DNA of 64,000 nucleotides, taken from assembly GCA_021399435.1 (NCBI GenBank), contig JAJTUP010000031.1, forward strand, positions 310,001 through 374,000, written 5' to 3'. Shown here one piece after another: positions 48,546-60,040 of this stretch. Origin of the DNA: Diaporthe sp. PMI_573. Taxonomy: Eukaryota > Ascomycota > Sordariomycetes > Diaporthales > Diaporthaceae. Each line of letters starts with the position of its first letter. The stretch's first letter is position 1. Below the pieces are notes generated by a model that worked only from the letters and a program-made list of their open reading frames with translations, searched no databases and was not told the DNA's origin. Position numbers and translations under genes: made by a program.

Positions 48546-50038
48546 ATGGCGGAAAACTCCAGAAAATACCAGACGAACCTATCCTCTGCACCCATCCTCT
48601 CCGAGAGCAAGAGTAATGAGCGGTCGAGCAACTCAAACACAGCCGCTGCAGCCGAGGCGGCCAGTGACCCTTGGAAGTCTCAAGAACCCAGACCGCCTGA
48701 AACCCGGACAGACGTCGCAACGCCAACCACCGACCCTCAGCCGTCTCCTGACGCAGGACTTGTCGCGTGGCTCCATGTCCTCGCTGGATTCATGTTCTTT
48801 CTGAACAGCTGGGGCATTATCAACACTTATGGCGTCTTTCAGTCCTACTACGAGTCCGGCGCCCTCTTCAAGGCCACCTCGTCGCAGATATCCTGGATAG
48901 GCTCGACTCAGGCCTTCTTCATCATGTTCTCCGGGGTGGTCACTGGCCCGCTCTACGACATGGGCTACGTGCGTGCCCTACTTGCCATTGGGGGCTTTCT
49001 CATCGTTGGCGGGCACACTGCACTTAGCTTCTGCACGGCCCACTGGCAGGTGTTGCTGGCCCAGGGGATCTGTGCTGGGCTTGGGATGGGCTGTCTCTTC
49101 GTGCCCACAATTTCCATCTTGCCAACGTATTTCAGGGCGCGGCTCGGCCTTGCTGTTGGAATCGCCAATGCCGGTGCTGCGCTGGGTGGGATCATATTTC
49201 CACTGATGCTGTCAAGGCTCTTATACCATGTCGGCTTCGCCTGGGCCGTCCGAACCCTGGCTTTGATCTCGCTTGTCACTTTGAGTCCCGCCATTAGTAT
49301 CGTCAGGATGCGATTCAGGCCAGAAAAGCCGAGGAGACCTATTGACACCACCGCCTTCAGAGACTGGCCATTCATGGCGTTCGCTTTTGCGACGCTCCTG
49401 GCTATGATGGGCGTCGTCGCTTGGCAATTTTATATTGCCTACTTTGCAGATTACTTTAAAATCTCTGATACCAACTGGTCTATTCATTTAGTTGCGATCT
49501 ACAATGCTTCCTCATTCATCGGCCGAAGTATGTTGCCCATCATCGATGTTGTCTCCTAAATTGTTCTATCCCACTTGCGACTATGACAGCGACTGACACT
49601 GTGACTTACCGAAACATAGTACTGCCCAACTATCTATCAGATAAGATCGGCGTGTTCAACTTGATCGCACCCGCTGCTGCGATCAACGGAATCGTCATTT
49701 TCTGCCTGATTGTTGTCCGTACCGAGGCCGCGACTGTCGCTGTTGCCGTGGTCACGGGCTTTTTGAGTGGGGTGATAATTGCCATGCCTCCGGTTTGCAT
49801 CGCCTTGTTGACTAAGAACAAGGCTCTCATCGGGACTCGAATAGGCACCTGCTTCGGTATTGTCTCTCTAGGCCTCTTGACCTGCGGCCCAGGCGCGGGC
49901 GGCATCCTCGGCGCTCATGAACCCTTACGCTGGACTGCATTGTGGGTGTACTGCGGCGCATCGCTGTTACTTGGGTCGCTTTTGTATGCGGCAATTAGGA
50001 CGCACATTGTCGGGTTCAAGGTGATGGTCGCTGTCTAG
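48546..50038 (+). CDS. MFS transporter, monocarboxylate-carrier type
   Basis: Major facilitator of the fungal monocarboxylate transporter-like group, likely exporting the cluster product or importing an organic acid. Exons are 48546-49527 and 49620-50038 (92-nt intron, GTATGT to CATAG); 466 residues. A hydrophilic N-terminal tail of about 75 residues precedes the first membrane segment (GLVAWLHVLAGFMFFLNSWG), followed by INTYGVFQSYYE, typical of this group. SQISWIGSTQAFFIMFSG, GMGCLFVPTISILPTYF and LAVGIANAGAALGGIIFPLML are the other hallmarks. The second exon begins ILPNYLSDKIG, the usual loop before segment 9. An ATG at 48486 in the same frame would add 20 residues. It is divergent from the PKS and shares its promoter region, which supports membership of the cluster. 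Confidence 0.88.
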
Positions 50039-50321
50039 AATCACTTCAATTATGTAGACATTTAGCTATTTACAGGTCGCCTTGACTCGCTGGAAAAGAA
50101 CAAGCTGCGAGATCGGCAGTAGATAATACTTGTAATTCACCCATCACGCATCGTATACGGCCTTACTGATATTATTTCCACTGCCATTGCATCATGAGAG
50201 CCGATACACACACGTCAAGTTGTCAACTTAGCTAGTGTCGGCCCACCTAGCTTTACACATTAGCCTAGACGATCCTGGCTGCTGTCAATTATCTTCGGAA
50301 TTCTATCAAATACTGCCACTG
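50039..50321. other. Short gap after the MFS gene
   Basis: 3' UTR and spacer; no gene seen. Confidence 0.5.
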
Positions 50322-50620
50322 TTATGTCAAGATCAACCCAACGCAGGTACTGTCAACATCTGGGTCGCCTGACCCTGCCGCACTCGAAAGGGGTACGGCT
50401 CCAGCTGCCCAGAACGCCCGAAGGATAGCCGGGCCTGTCGGCCTGATGAGCTCCACGAACTTCTGCGCGCAAGCGGTGAAGGCGATCCCTGCGCGGACCT
50501 CCCCGAACGCATAGGCCTGCTCGTATAATTTGACTCAGATGCCACGGTGGACGAGGTCGCATGTGATGCCCAGCCGAATGATGTTGCCTTCGACAACGGC
50601 TATTTCGAGGCATCCGCCGG
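50322..50620 (-). pseudogene. Decayed N-terminal fragment of an FAD-dependent monooxygenase
   Basis: The minus strand reads IAVVEGNIIRLGITCDLVHR, a TGA stop at 50537-50535, then VKLYEQAYAFGEVRAGIAF and CAQKFVELIRPTGPAILRAF. The order and spacing match the start of salicylate-hydroxylase-like flavin monooxygenases: beta strand, dinucleotide-binding loop, second strand ending in YEQ, then GEVGAGI and FT-N. The glycine loop is ruined (GGGI replaced by EGNI), a stop interrupts the frame, and nothing of the middle or C-terminal parts follows. It is therefore a remnant, not a gene. It differs from the intact monooxygenase at 51352, so it is not a simple tandem copy of it. Confidence 0.7.
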
Positions 50621-51351
50621 CGTCCTCGCGGTTGGTGCTCGAGTTGTTTAAGCTTGGGGTGAGTTGGTCCTCGATGGACTATCGACAAACCATAGATTCA
50701 AATTAGCGTTTGGGGTCTCAGACTCGGTTGCTATTTTGGGACGATCATCGCCATACATATTGTACCTGTCGCACTGTGTCGTGAATAGATATCCAGAATA
50801 TGTTTTCAAAGTGGGAAGGATGTCACATAGTGGGTCTTGGGAAATGTCCCTATGAAACATTGCTCAAAAAGCTCGAGCCTCCCTGGGGGGCTGGGGCTTG
50901 CTCGGCAATACGCTGAAGCGAATGAGGTTCAGTGGATGAGCCGAGTGCCGCATCATTCTGTTCTACTAAAGCTTGTTAACTATTGCTTGAGGATTATTTT
51001 TCGTGGTGGTTAAAGTCTGTGAAGTAAATAAGTTGATGCGGAAATTGGAGCCAAGAGTCGTATTGGCTCAACACGAGATTTCATGCTTTGAATAAGGTTG
51101 GTTATCACGTAGAGCCGCCTCTGGGTATCTCGCAGAGGACTGGCTGAGAAAGTCAAGGGAATGACCAGATTTCATTGAACATAACCCCCGAGTTCTCAGC
51201 CTTCCTTCTTCCCAATCTTCACATGCATTCCCCCCCCCCCCACATCATGGCCACGGGAGATGCCTGAGTTCTGCACAAAACGTTTCACAAGTCTGTTGTA
51301 TAAAATATTGCTTACATCACCGTCCTGCCTCTGACTGTGCTGCGAGTTGAC
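50621..51351. promoter_or_regulatory. Intergenic region before the monooxygenase gene
   Basis: No gene. A C-run of about 14 lies near 51228-51241. The last 100 bases before the ATG are pyrimidine-rich and include TATAAAATAT at 51299-51308, a possible TATA element. Confidence 0.45.
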
Positions 51352-53133
51352 ATGCATGTCATCATCGCTGGAGCTGGGGTTGCCGGCCTCAGCGCGGCCA
51401 TATCCCTACGCCGGAATGGTCACTCTGTGACCATATACGAGAGATCGTCGCTTAACCACGAGTTCGGAGCTGCCATCAACGTGCCGCCGAATGTGTCCCG
51501 CCACCTGATACCCATGGGACTCGACGTTGTAGAGTCCAAGTTCGTGCCCTCAAAATCCGTGTACGTCTTTTCACATACGCAGCGAGACAAGGTGCTGGCC
51601 CACTCGGACTTTAGGCACAATATTGACACTTACGGGGCTCATCTTTACTATGCTCACCGGGTTGATCTGCATGAGAACCTCAAGCGTATGGCTACTGAGC
51701 CGGACGGGCCTGGGAGACCTGTCGTTATCAAGACGAACTCGGAGGTCTTGTCCTATGTATGCAAAATTGGAATCCAGAGTCCTCAGACTTGTCTTGAGAA
51801 AATGTCAAATTAGCTGACCGCTACCTGTTGTCTCAAATAGGACCCTGATGCTCCTTCTATGACGCTCAAGGATGGCACCGTAGTCACCGGCGATCTTGTT
51901 ATCGGTGCCGACGGCGTACACAGTGTCTCCGTTGTGACCGTCTTGGGACGCCCAAATCCTCCTCAGCCTGCCCAGCATTCCAACTGCTGCTACAGATTCC
52001 TCATCCCACGGTCCGATGTGGAGAATCATGCTGAGACCAGTTTCTTCGTTAAGAGCCTTGTCGGATTTCAAGGACTCCGAATTTGGCCAGACACAACCAA
52101 TGGCAGAAGACTTGTCCATTACCCGTGCCGCGAGTATGGCAAATCCACTGCGTCTAGTTTTCAACCTTCTTTTTGTTTTGAATACTGCTAACTGCCACTT
52201 TTCAAGCTCCCAAGTGCTTAATTTCGTCATCATTTGCAGAAATGATGAGTTGGGTTCCAAGAAGGAGGGTCAGTATCAACACACGATGCTCAAACTGATT
52301 CTAATGATAAGCCCGAGCCGTGGCACTGATCACAATACTCCACTCAGATTGGGATGCACCTGCGGACAAGGCTGAAGTCCTGAAAGCACTAGAAGGTTAT
52401 GATCCGGGTCTCCTTGCAATTGTCAGGTCAGTTGGACAACCGGCCGAGTTTGCCTTGAATACCCAGACAGATATGCTAAAATAATCCACAGGATATGCAC
52501 CGAGTTCAAACGCTGGCCTCTACTGTACCGACCACCCATTCCAATATGGCACAAGGGCAAAATGGCCATTGTGGGTGACGCTGCCCACCCCATGCTCCCA
52601 CGTAAGTCAGAATGAACATGACACTTCCATTTTGGTATCTAATTCTCCCTCTATTCCAAAATATCAGTGCTCTGACAGTGAAAGTAATAGACCAAGGCCA
52701 AGGAGGTGCTCAAGGGCTGGAGGACGGCTTGGCGTTGGGTCTCGTAATGGCCGGCGCAACTGAGGCGACAGTTGAAGAACGTCTCGATATTTATCAGAAA
52801 GTCAGACACCACCGCGCATCTGCGATTCAAATGATCAGTAATTATGGCCTGGACCAGAAGCCCCCAGAGGAGGTAATGGACTATCTGGACGGTCAGCCCC
52901 TGCCCAGTGAGTATCCCGCCTCGCAGTGAAATTGGTCACTCAATGCTTCTCAGTAGATCCTGCTGACCGCTGTAATGCTGCAAGCCAACACTGAAGAGAC
53001 ATTGCAGTTCAACTATAGCGTTGATACTGTGCAGCGAACCATCGAAAATATGGAGGCCTACGATGCATCATTCAAGGCGCCGGTGGATCTGTTCCCGTTT
53101 CCGGAATTTCTCAATAGGCAGCCAACGATATAA
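51352..53133 (+). CDS. FAD-dependent monooxygenase (salicylate-hydroxylase type)
   Basis: Class A flavin hydroxylase, likely acting on the aromatic product of the PKS. Exons: 51352-51756, 51841-52133, 52207-52268, 52348-52426, 52492-52601, 52691 to the end region, and a last exon. Residues 1-30 (MHVIIAGAGVAGLSAAISLRR) are the FAD-binding Rossmann strand with GAGVAG; VTIYERSS follows. The middle has GDLVIGADGVHSVSV (DG motif). Near the end come MAIVGDAAHPMLP and, across an intron, HQGQGGAQGLEDGLALG, the GD motif binding the FAD ribose/pyrophosphate. The last junction is open. A GTGAGT donor at 52907 gives an early stop at 52992-52994 (401 residues). A GTAATG donor at 52873 joins to 52957 and ends at 53133 with ENMEAYDASFKAPVDLFPFP (435 residues), which reads more like protein. 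No membrane anchor. Confidence 0.82.
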
Positions 53134-54813
53134 GCACTGCCTGAGTAGTCGGATGAAATCAGCAGAAGGCTGAAACATCCATTCTTGCGGGAATAATAAC
53201 CATTTGTTGTTATCCGATTTGAAATAGTGTCCGTAGACCCAGGTACTTGATTTGTCAAGCTTTTACAACCACCATCGCAAGCCCAAGAGGTCGCATATGC
53301 GTAAACACTCGGTACTAATAGCCCAAATCTGTCGATACGGTATTTTTTCGATCTTGATGGACGCAAAGTAGAGAGGTAGGTTCTGTCGTGAGAACACTAG
53401 AAATTGTTCTCATCTGTGCGTACCAGCCTGCATCCCTCCGGATTGTCTTTCAGAACCAACGAGTTGATTATTTACAATCCCATTTGCACGAAATTGGGGG
53501 AAAAAATTGACTCCTCGTACGAACAATTCACGGCACCTTTAGACACCTCCGCAGTGCCGAGGCAGGGCGACAGGAACGCACGATATCTAAGCCCCCTGGC
53601 TCGTTGCGAGTCAGCACGTCGAGAAAAATAACCCTAGCAATGAACCTGAAACCGTTTCACTAGCCTTCTTTCTGTTGTGCAGGATATTCTACAGTGAGTA
53701 ATATTGTTCTTAATTAACTACGTTAACCCCTTAGAAAGAGGCTGAGGCGATGTAGTCAAGATTTTCATAGTCTGGTCACTAGAACTTCTCGCATCTGCAA
53801 GAACAATGTTTAGATACCATGGATGTTTTCGCGAGTTGCTTAAGAGTTCGGAATGACACTGTACAGGACAAGCACGCCTCGCGGCCTACTTTTAAAGAAC
53901 TTCCCGCCTGTGATAGGAGACATCAAGTTCTAGAGACAGGGACGCGCATGGTATGCTGTCATCCAGGGATGATTGGCCATCGCAGTGGCACTCTAACTAG
54001 CTCAGCCTCTTGGTGGGCTCCTGGGCCGCCGGACCTCCATTTCGAATCAAGGACGTACATACCCACCACCCAATGTGGATTCGTTTGATAACTCTGAACG
54101 GGATATACTAATCCACTGCATCTCCGTGAAAGTTACCGCTGGGCTGGAGACTTTCGCGGCGATGACAACCCTGCGGCCGTATGGATGTCTCCACGCTGTG
54201 CATAGGATCCTGTGTGATGACCGGGACATCTCTTGAAACGACGAGGAAGCTCCACACCAACTCCGGGTATCACAAAACGTCGTGGTCTGTTCACGCGAAG
54301 TTGCGAAACAAAAGTGTCGAGATCCGCAAATGTGGCTCCTGTCAGGAGGGGGGGCACGGGAACAAGCCTTCGGAGGTAAAGTTTGGCGAACCACCTTGGC
54401 AATGGGATGAACGTACAGGGACAGGGTGTGTAAGTCCCAATCTAACTGGTTTTCAAGGGGCCCTGATGCCTCCTCGGCCGGCCATGCCGCAGGGAGGGAT
54501 TACCGCCGTCATTCACGGGCCTCACCAGCCAATCTGGGAAACTGTCGCCCCTAGCCCCGCAGCTTAATATTGCCATGGCCAGATTGTTCATGCCTGTCTT
54601 GACCTCTCTGCAGCGCTTGGTATTGGCTTGGTCAATGTTGCCCTATGGCGGGGCTTGAGCACGCGCTGTCATGATGTATAATAGCTGCTTGCTTGCCAGG
54701 AAACTTCTGGTTTGGTAGTTAGTCATTTCGCACCTCGTTGTTTACTATCCGTTTGCAAGTTCATAGGGACGTCCACTCATTTCACCGCACTCCCCAAAGC
54801 CTCCCAACCTACA
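53134..54813. other. 1.7 kb gap between monooxygenase and lipocalin-like genes
   Basis: No supported gene. Short frames at 53819-54088 and 54047-54402 overlap and lack family features. Confidence 0.5.
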
Positions 54814-55433
54814 ATGAGGGCAGACATCATTTCGGCCCTCGCGGGCACTTACTCTCTCTTAAATGTCACAGTGTAAGTTGGTTCGAGAGAAGCAACCAAA
54901 CAAAATATGGATCTAACGAAAGCCCAACACTCAGCATCACCCAAAACGGCACGGCCCTCCTGGACGAGGCGTACGGCGCCGCGCCAGTAGGGCACCTGAC
55001 GTACACACCCGAAGGGTACATGTCCGCAACAATCACAGCCACAGAGCCAGAATGGCGGCCCCTCGACCTCACCTTCCCAGCCCAGCCAAACCAGACCGAC
55101 GCAGCATGGGCAGCCGTCGGCAAACAGCAAGTTATCACTCTCACCCTCTTCCTCCCAGAGCAACTCCGCTAATGAACATTCCGCGCCTCCAGCCTGCTAT
55201 GCTACGCAGGGCCCCTATCAGTCAGCGACACCATCCCAGCCAACGAAACCTCAGGCCAGGTGATCCACGGGCCCTTGGATGTGGCCACCATCCCGGCGTG
55301 GGTCGGCACCAGCCAGGCGAGGAACTACACCGTATTCGAGGACCCCAACGGGGACACGCTCCTCAGGATCACCTCGCCGCGGCCGACTGGAACCGCGAAC
55401 CTGTGGTGGAGGAAGCTGGCTTCTCGGGTGTGA
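54814..55433 (+). CDS. Lipocalin-like domain protein
   Basis: Small beta-barrel protein of the lipocalin-like type found in fungi and often near secondary-metabolite genes. Exons: 54814-54872, 54935-55126 and 55193-55433; 492 nt, 163 residues. It begins MRADIISALAGTYSLLNVTV (the GTY/W start strand of the fold) and has GHLTYTPEGYMSATITATEP, then after the second intron CYAGPLSVSDTIP, HGPLDVATIPAWVGTSQARN and ends with LLRITSPRP...LWWRKL, the closing strand. The second intron (55127-55192) is GC-AG with a GCAAGT donor and a CGCTAATG branch-like site; it joins WAAVGKH to LLCYAGPLS and keeps the frame. No signal peptide. Possible roles are ligand binding or help in ring formation; these are inference. 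It may be the last gene of the polyketide cluster or independent. Confidence 0.8.
55127..55192 (+). other. GC-AG intron in the lipocalin-like gene
   Basis: 66-nt intron with GCAAGT donor and CTCCAG acceptor. Reading through it gives a stop after 15 codons and loses the conserved barrel strands; splicing restores them and the total length becomes a multiple of three. Confidence 0.75.
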
Positions 55434-55727
55434 TGGGGATGGCGTGAGCGAGGGACAGCGTGGGAGGAAAGCAGCGTGTTTGGTGTGTTGTATATTTGTT
55501 GTTTCCGTATACCCTTGTATAGTTCTTTGAGAATGAACACCGTGATGGTGTGCCAGCGTCTCTGGAACAGATAACTGTCTCACACTCACCCAAGCATTAT
55601 TTTTGTCTTCGCGTGGAGAATGTCAAGACAGCTGCCTTTCAGCCAGAGAGGCTACCGACTGGAACAAATCTTTTGTCATTTATACCACACTTTTGGCTAC
55701 TCACTCTCGTCTAGGATCTACCCGTCT

Positions 55728-58700
55728 CTATGCCTCAAAGTTCTCAAGCAAAAAGCTCGGCTGCCCAGGAACAGCGTTGTCACCGATAGGGCTGGTGACA
55801 TCAACCTCCTTGCCGCCGTCCGTCAGGTCGTTGCCCTTCTTGGTGCCCTCCTGGATCTTGATGACCGCGATCCTCTGGAAGCCCGTCGACCTCTTCAGGC
55901 CCGAAACCATGTCCAGCAGCGTCTTCTGCTCGTCAAACGCGAGCTTGCGCTCCAGCACCACCGAGGCCTCCTCGCCCGACTGCAGGCGCTTCTTGAGCTG
56001 CATGACGAAGGGCATCGCCTTCTTCATCTCGCCCATCTTGCCGATCTTGCCGTTGAGCTCCTTCTCGTTGGTGATGGATTTGGTGGTGGCATCCCAGTTC
56101 TCACGCAGCAAGTCGACGTACTTTTCTTGCCAGGCTGGGAACTTGTCGGTGGTGAAAATGCTAAAAGACTAGTTAGTAAAACACTAACCCATGAACGAGG
56201 TGAGTATATTCCATCCAACTTACGTCAACTGCTTGGGCTTTTTTGGGTCGTACACAGTCTCCTTGCCCTTGGCCTTCTTCTTCAGCTGGGCGGACTCGGC
56301 GCTGTTGATGCTGCTGGACGTGTGGCGGACGTAGTCACGGGCAGCCGACAGGCCAGGGTTGACGGCTGGCACCTCGGGGAACTGAGCCAGCTGGATTGAC
56401 TGGGGCTTCTTCAGGATCTCGAGCCAGATCCACTCGCAGAAGTGTGGCGCGATCACGGTCAGGACCAAGGCTTGCAGCTCAAAGTACCGGAAGATCAGGT
56501 CCTTGTGCATCTTGATGCCGGCACCGATACATGCCTCACGGTAGAAGTCCCTCGCCGAAGTGAAGTCGAACCAAGCCGCCTTCAGGGCAAGCTTGTAGTT
56601 CGTCGCGGTGTACTCCTTCTTTGCCTCCGCCACCAGAGCGTTCAGCTCGTTGTCGAACAGAACATCCTGGTACGAGTTCAGAGCTCCGGTCCTCAGCTCG
56701 GAGTCCTTGGAAACCTCCTCAATCCATTCCCTGTTGTTGAAGAGTCGCAGAACTCCATTGTCGGCGACGTCTTCCTCGAAGTTCGCATCCGTGTTGGCGT
56801 CGCCGGCATCTGCCAGAGCGATACGAGCGGCGTCGGCTCCGTACTTCTTTACCGTGTCATCCAGGGTCATGAAGTTTCCGGTCGACTTGGACATCTTGGC
56901 GCCGTTCAGCATCAAATGTCCATTCGCGCGAACTCCACGGGGCCAGTACTCCGGAGGGAACAGGGCGATGTGGTTGTAGAGGAAGACTGAAAAATCATCG
57001 ATCAGCGAATTGTTTTATATGCGGCGCAAGTCCCTCGAACCATCCGTAGGGACAAGCGAGAAAGTGCAGGGTTCACTCACAGGTAAGATGGTTAGGAATC
57101 AGATCCTTTCCACTGACACGCACGTCCAGAGGGTACCAGTACTCGAAGTCACGACGCATGCCCTCCAGTGTCGCCTTGGAGATCTTGGACTTCTCCAGGA
57201 CCTCGTCGTTCAGCTCTCTCCTGCAGAAGATGTAGTCCCAGACCTCGTCAACCATCTGCTCCGGGGCAATCTTTCCTTTGCCTTGCGAACGTCCGAACAG
57301 GTCAGTGTGCAGCCATGGGACGATGGTGTAGTAGCTCATGTAGATCGTGGAGTCACTCAGAGACTCGACCAGGAAAGTCGGGTCGAAGGGCAGCTTCGAA
57401 CCCAGACCGTAGGTTCGCGCGCATGCCCATTGGTTCAGCCAGTTCAGAACACCGACGAAAGCGTTCCTGGTCTCGGCAGAGTAGGTGTTGAGGTTGTTTT
57501 GGACCCAGTCAAGAGCCTGGTCCCTCCACTGCTCCTCGCCGTAGTTGATGTACCACTGGTCCATCAATGCCACGATACACTGTGAAAATGCGCGTGTTAG
57601 CTTGAGGAGCGACCAAAATTATGGAGACACTAATACTACTCACCTTGTCGCCAGACCTGCTGGTAACAGCGCCCTCAGGCTCAGCGTAGGCGAAGGCCTC
57701 GCCAGCATCGATCAGGTCCGCGCGAACCTTGTTCTTCGCAATCTCGACCTTTTCGCCCTTGTACTTTCCGACCAGGAGAGTTCCCTGGTAGAAGCCCTCT
57801 TTGTAAGCCAGCTCCTTGGCATCGGCCAGGGGCTTCGTGTCCTTGGGCGATGCAATCTTGAGCTGCTCAACGAGGGTCTTGGCACAGATATCTCCGTAGC
57901 TGGGCGTGGAAATGATGGGGAATATTTCCAGCTCGGCCCACTCCTTCTGGATACCGTAGAAATCGGCCTTCTTCGCCAGCTCCCGGACCGTTGCGTAGTC
58001 ATCGGGCGAGTCGGACGGCACGCTGGTGACCACACCGGTTCCCTTGGTCTCAAGGACCGTGTCCATGGGCAGGATGCGGACGCCATCCTTGTGCAGCGAC
58101 AGCGGGGCGTGCACCAAGGTTCCGATGCAGTCAGAACCCTTCAGGTCGGCCTTGGATGTAGGGACGACACCATCCTCCTTAATCTTTCCCTGGAAGGCCA
58201 TGTTGCGAGCGGCGCGATCTGTCATGACATAGTAGTCGTTGTCGGAGGCCTGGTAAACGCCATAGACGAGCTTGGGTCCGACGTAACATGATGTTTGGCC
58301 GTACATCGTTTCTGGTCGCAGAGTCGCAGGGACGAAGTAGACATTGGAGCCCTCGGGGAGCTTTCCCTTGATAGCCTCAGCCGCCTTGGGAGCCCACTCC
58401 AGGACCTTCAGCTTCAGGGCGGTGTACTCCTGAGGTCCAACGCCTTCTCCTTCGCTCCGGTCGTGGTCCATACAAGGCTGGCCATCCTTGATGGAGTAAA
58501 TCGTGTATCGCTTTCCGAACTTGATCTTGCCCAGCTCCTTGAGACGGATCATTTGCCACCTGACGAATGCTGGGGAATCGGGTGTCAGTTGGAACGGATA
58601 CCGCAAGGGGCCAGAAGCAGGGAATACTCACCATCGTAGTATGGGTTCGCATCAGTGGTGACGAACTGTCTCCTCCAGTCAATTCTGCAGCCCAGGGCCG

Positions 58701-59515
58701 AGAGATCCCGCTTGCACAGGGGAGGGAAGAACTCCAGCCAGTAGTTCGCGTCGGCAAACCTGTGGATCTCGTTCCTGGGAATGCCAACCGACTCCATGAT
58801 CTGGAACTGGTACTTGGCCTTGACCGTCTTCGCGTTGGCCTTGCCCTTTGTGGCCTTGAACTTCGTTACGTCCTCGTTCTTGGCCTGCACGGTCTTCTCT
58901 GCACCATCCGGCTTCTCTATTGGGATCTCGGTGTCCTCGTTGTAGTTCTCAAACTCCTGACCGAACAGCTTGACCTCCTTTGCGATCTTGTCCGCAGATG
59001 CCTTGATGGGGAGACCTGTGCAGTGGTAGCCCTGAGGCCACAGGACCCTCTTGCCTTGCATCCTCTCCCATCCGGCCATGAACTCGATCTTGCTGTCCGA
59101 GAATGCGTGGCCAACATGTAGAACGCCGTTCCTACCCAGTAGCCATGTCAGCACCACTTTCTTACAGCCTGCTGGGACCGCATTCCTTCGATATTCGATG
59201 TAGACGGAGCGGGAACGGATTGGCGCACATGTAAGGGTACGCAATGGTACCGAAGAACTTAGGGTATTTCTCTCGAAGCTCCTGGGGGCTGATCGAGTGC
59301 AGGGGGATCTCGTCGGTCGTTGGGGCATCGGGCCGGAAGACGCCGTCGGCCTCCCATTTTGCTTGGATCCGCTTCTCCCAGGCGACCAGGGCGTCACGCT
59401 TCTCGGTCTACACAGGGTATGTGAGCACAGGAGTTAGTACATCGGCGACTGAGAGACGTACGCCCTTGAGCTCCTTCGTCTTGGAGACGGGGACAATGAC
59501 GTTGGGAGCCGCCAT
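55728..59515 (-). CDS. CDC60: Cytosolic leucyl-tRNA synthetase
   Basis: Charges tRNA-Leu in the cytosol. Seven exons (minus): 59515-59462, 59407-59229, 59131-58632, 58569-57644, 57579-57081, 56986-56224 and 56160-55728; 3354 nt, 1117 residues, the expected eukaryotic size. The N-terminal part has KRDALVAWEKRIQAKWE and KYPKFFGTIAYPYM; the class I HIGH motif is HVGH in NGVLHVGHAFSDSKIEF, directly after intron 2. GYHCTGLPIKASADKI is the adjacent strand. The CP1 editing domain lies in exon 4 (VYFVPATLRPETMYGQTSC, GTGVVTSVPSDSPDDYAT with the editing Asp). The KMSKS signature is in LNGAKMSKSTGNFMTLDD (about residue 725). The anticodon-binding domain and the eukaryotic C-terminal extension follow. 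All splice sites are GT-AG with 54-97-nt introns. Nothing unusual in it. Confidence 0.96.
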
Positions 59516-60040
59516 GATGGGTGGTTGCTGTTGCTTGCAGCACTCGTAATAAGATGTCTGGAAGGATATAGTCAGGATTAAATGTATATAGTGCCTGCCT
59601 CGAAGATTGACTCACCACCCTTGGTCTGTGGCGGTCTCTTGGTGGTGTGCAATGCGAGGCTGAGGGTGTGCTCGCGGTCCAAAGTTGAGTCACGCTGGCA
59701 GGTATTCAGATGCTCCCTCTATTGGCTTTGGAGGGGCCAAAATTTCACACCAGGAACGGATCGCGGGGTCGGTGGGCCCCTTGGGCTCTCCAGCCAGGCC
59801 GACAGATGCACGACAGGGATGTTAGGTACCTTCCGGGCGAGCCAAGCTTGCAGGGGCTCGTGCTGCAGGTTAGAGGCGAGATGTGGAAGGCTTTTTGGCT
59901 GGCTTCCTTAGGTACTGTACATTACATCAGGTACGAGCTGCCACTGCTAATGCACAATAACCTCACCTCACTCCTCTGAGGCACACCAGTCGGTTCATGT
60001 ACGATATTGGGGCACCGGCCATCTCTGGATCGCACTTAAT
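59516..60040. promoter_or_regulatory. Divergent promoter, leucyl-tRNA synthetase / small protein gene
   Basis: Two genes are transcribed away from this 0.5 kb stretch. No other gene is seen. Confidence 0.5.

Noticed and set aside
54047..54402. Overlapping frames on both strands between monooxygenase and lipocalin-like genes
   Set aside because: Mutually exclusive, no family similarity, no plausible exon structure.
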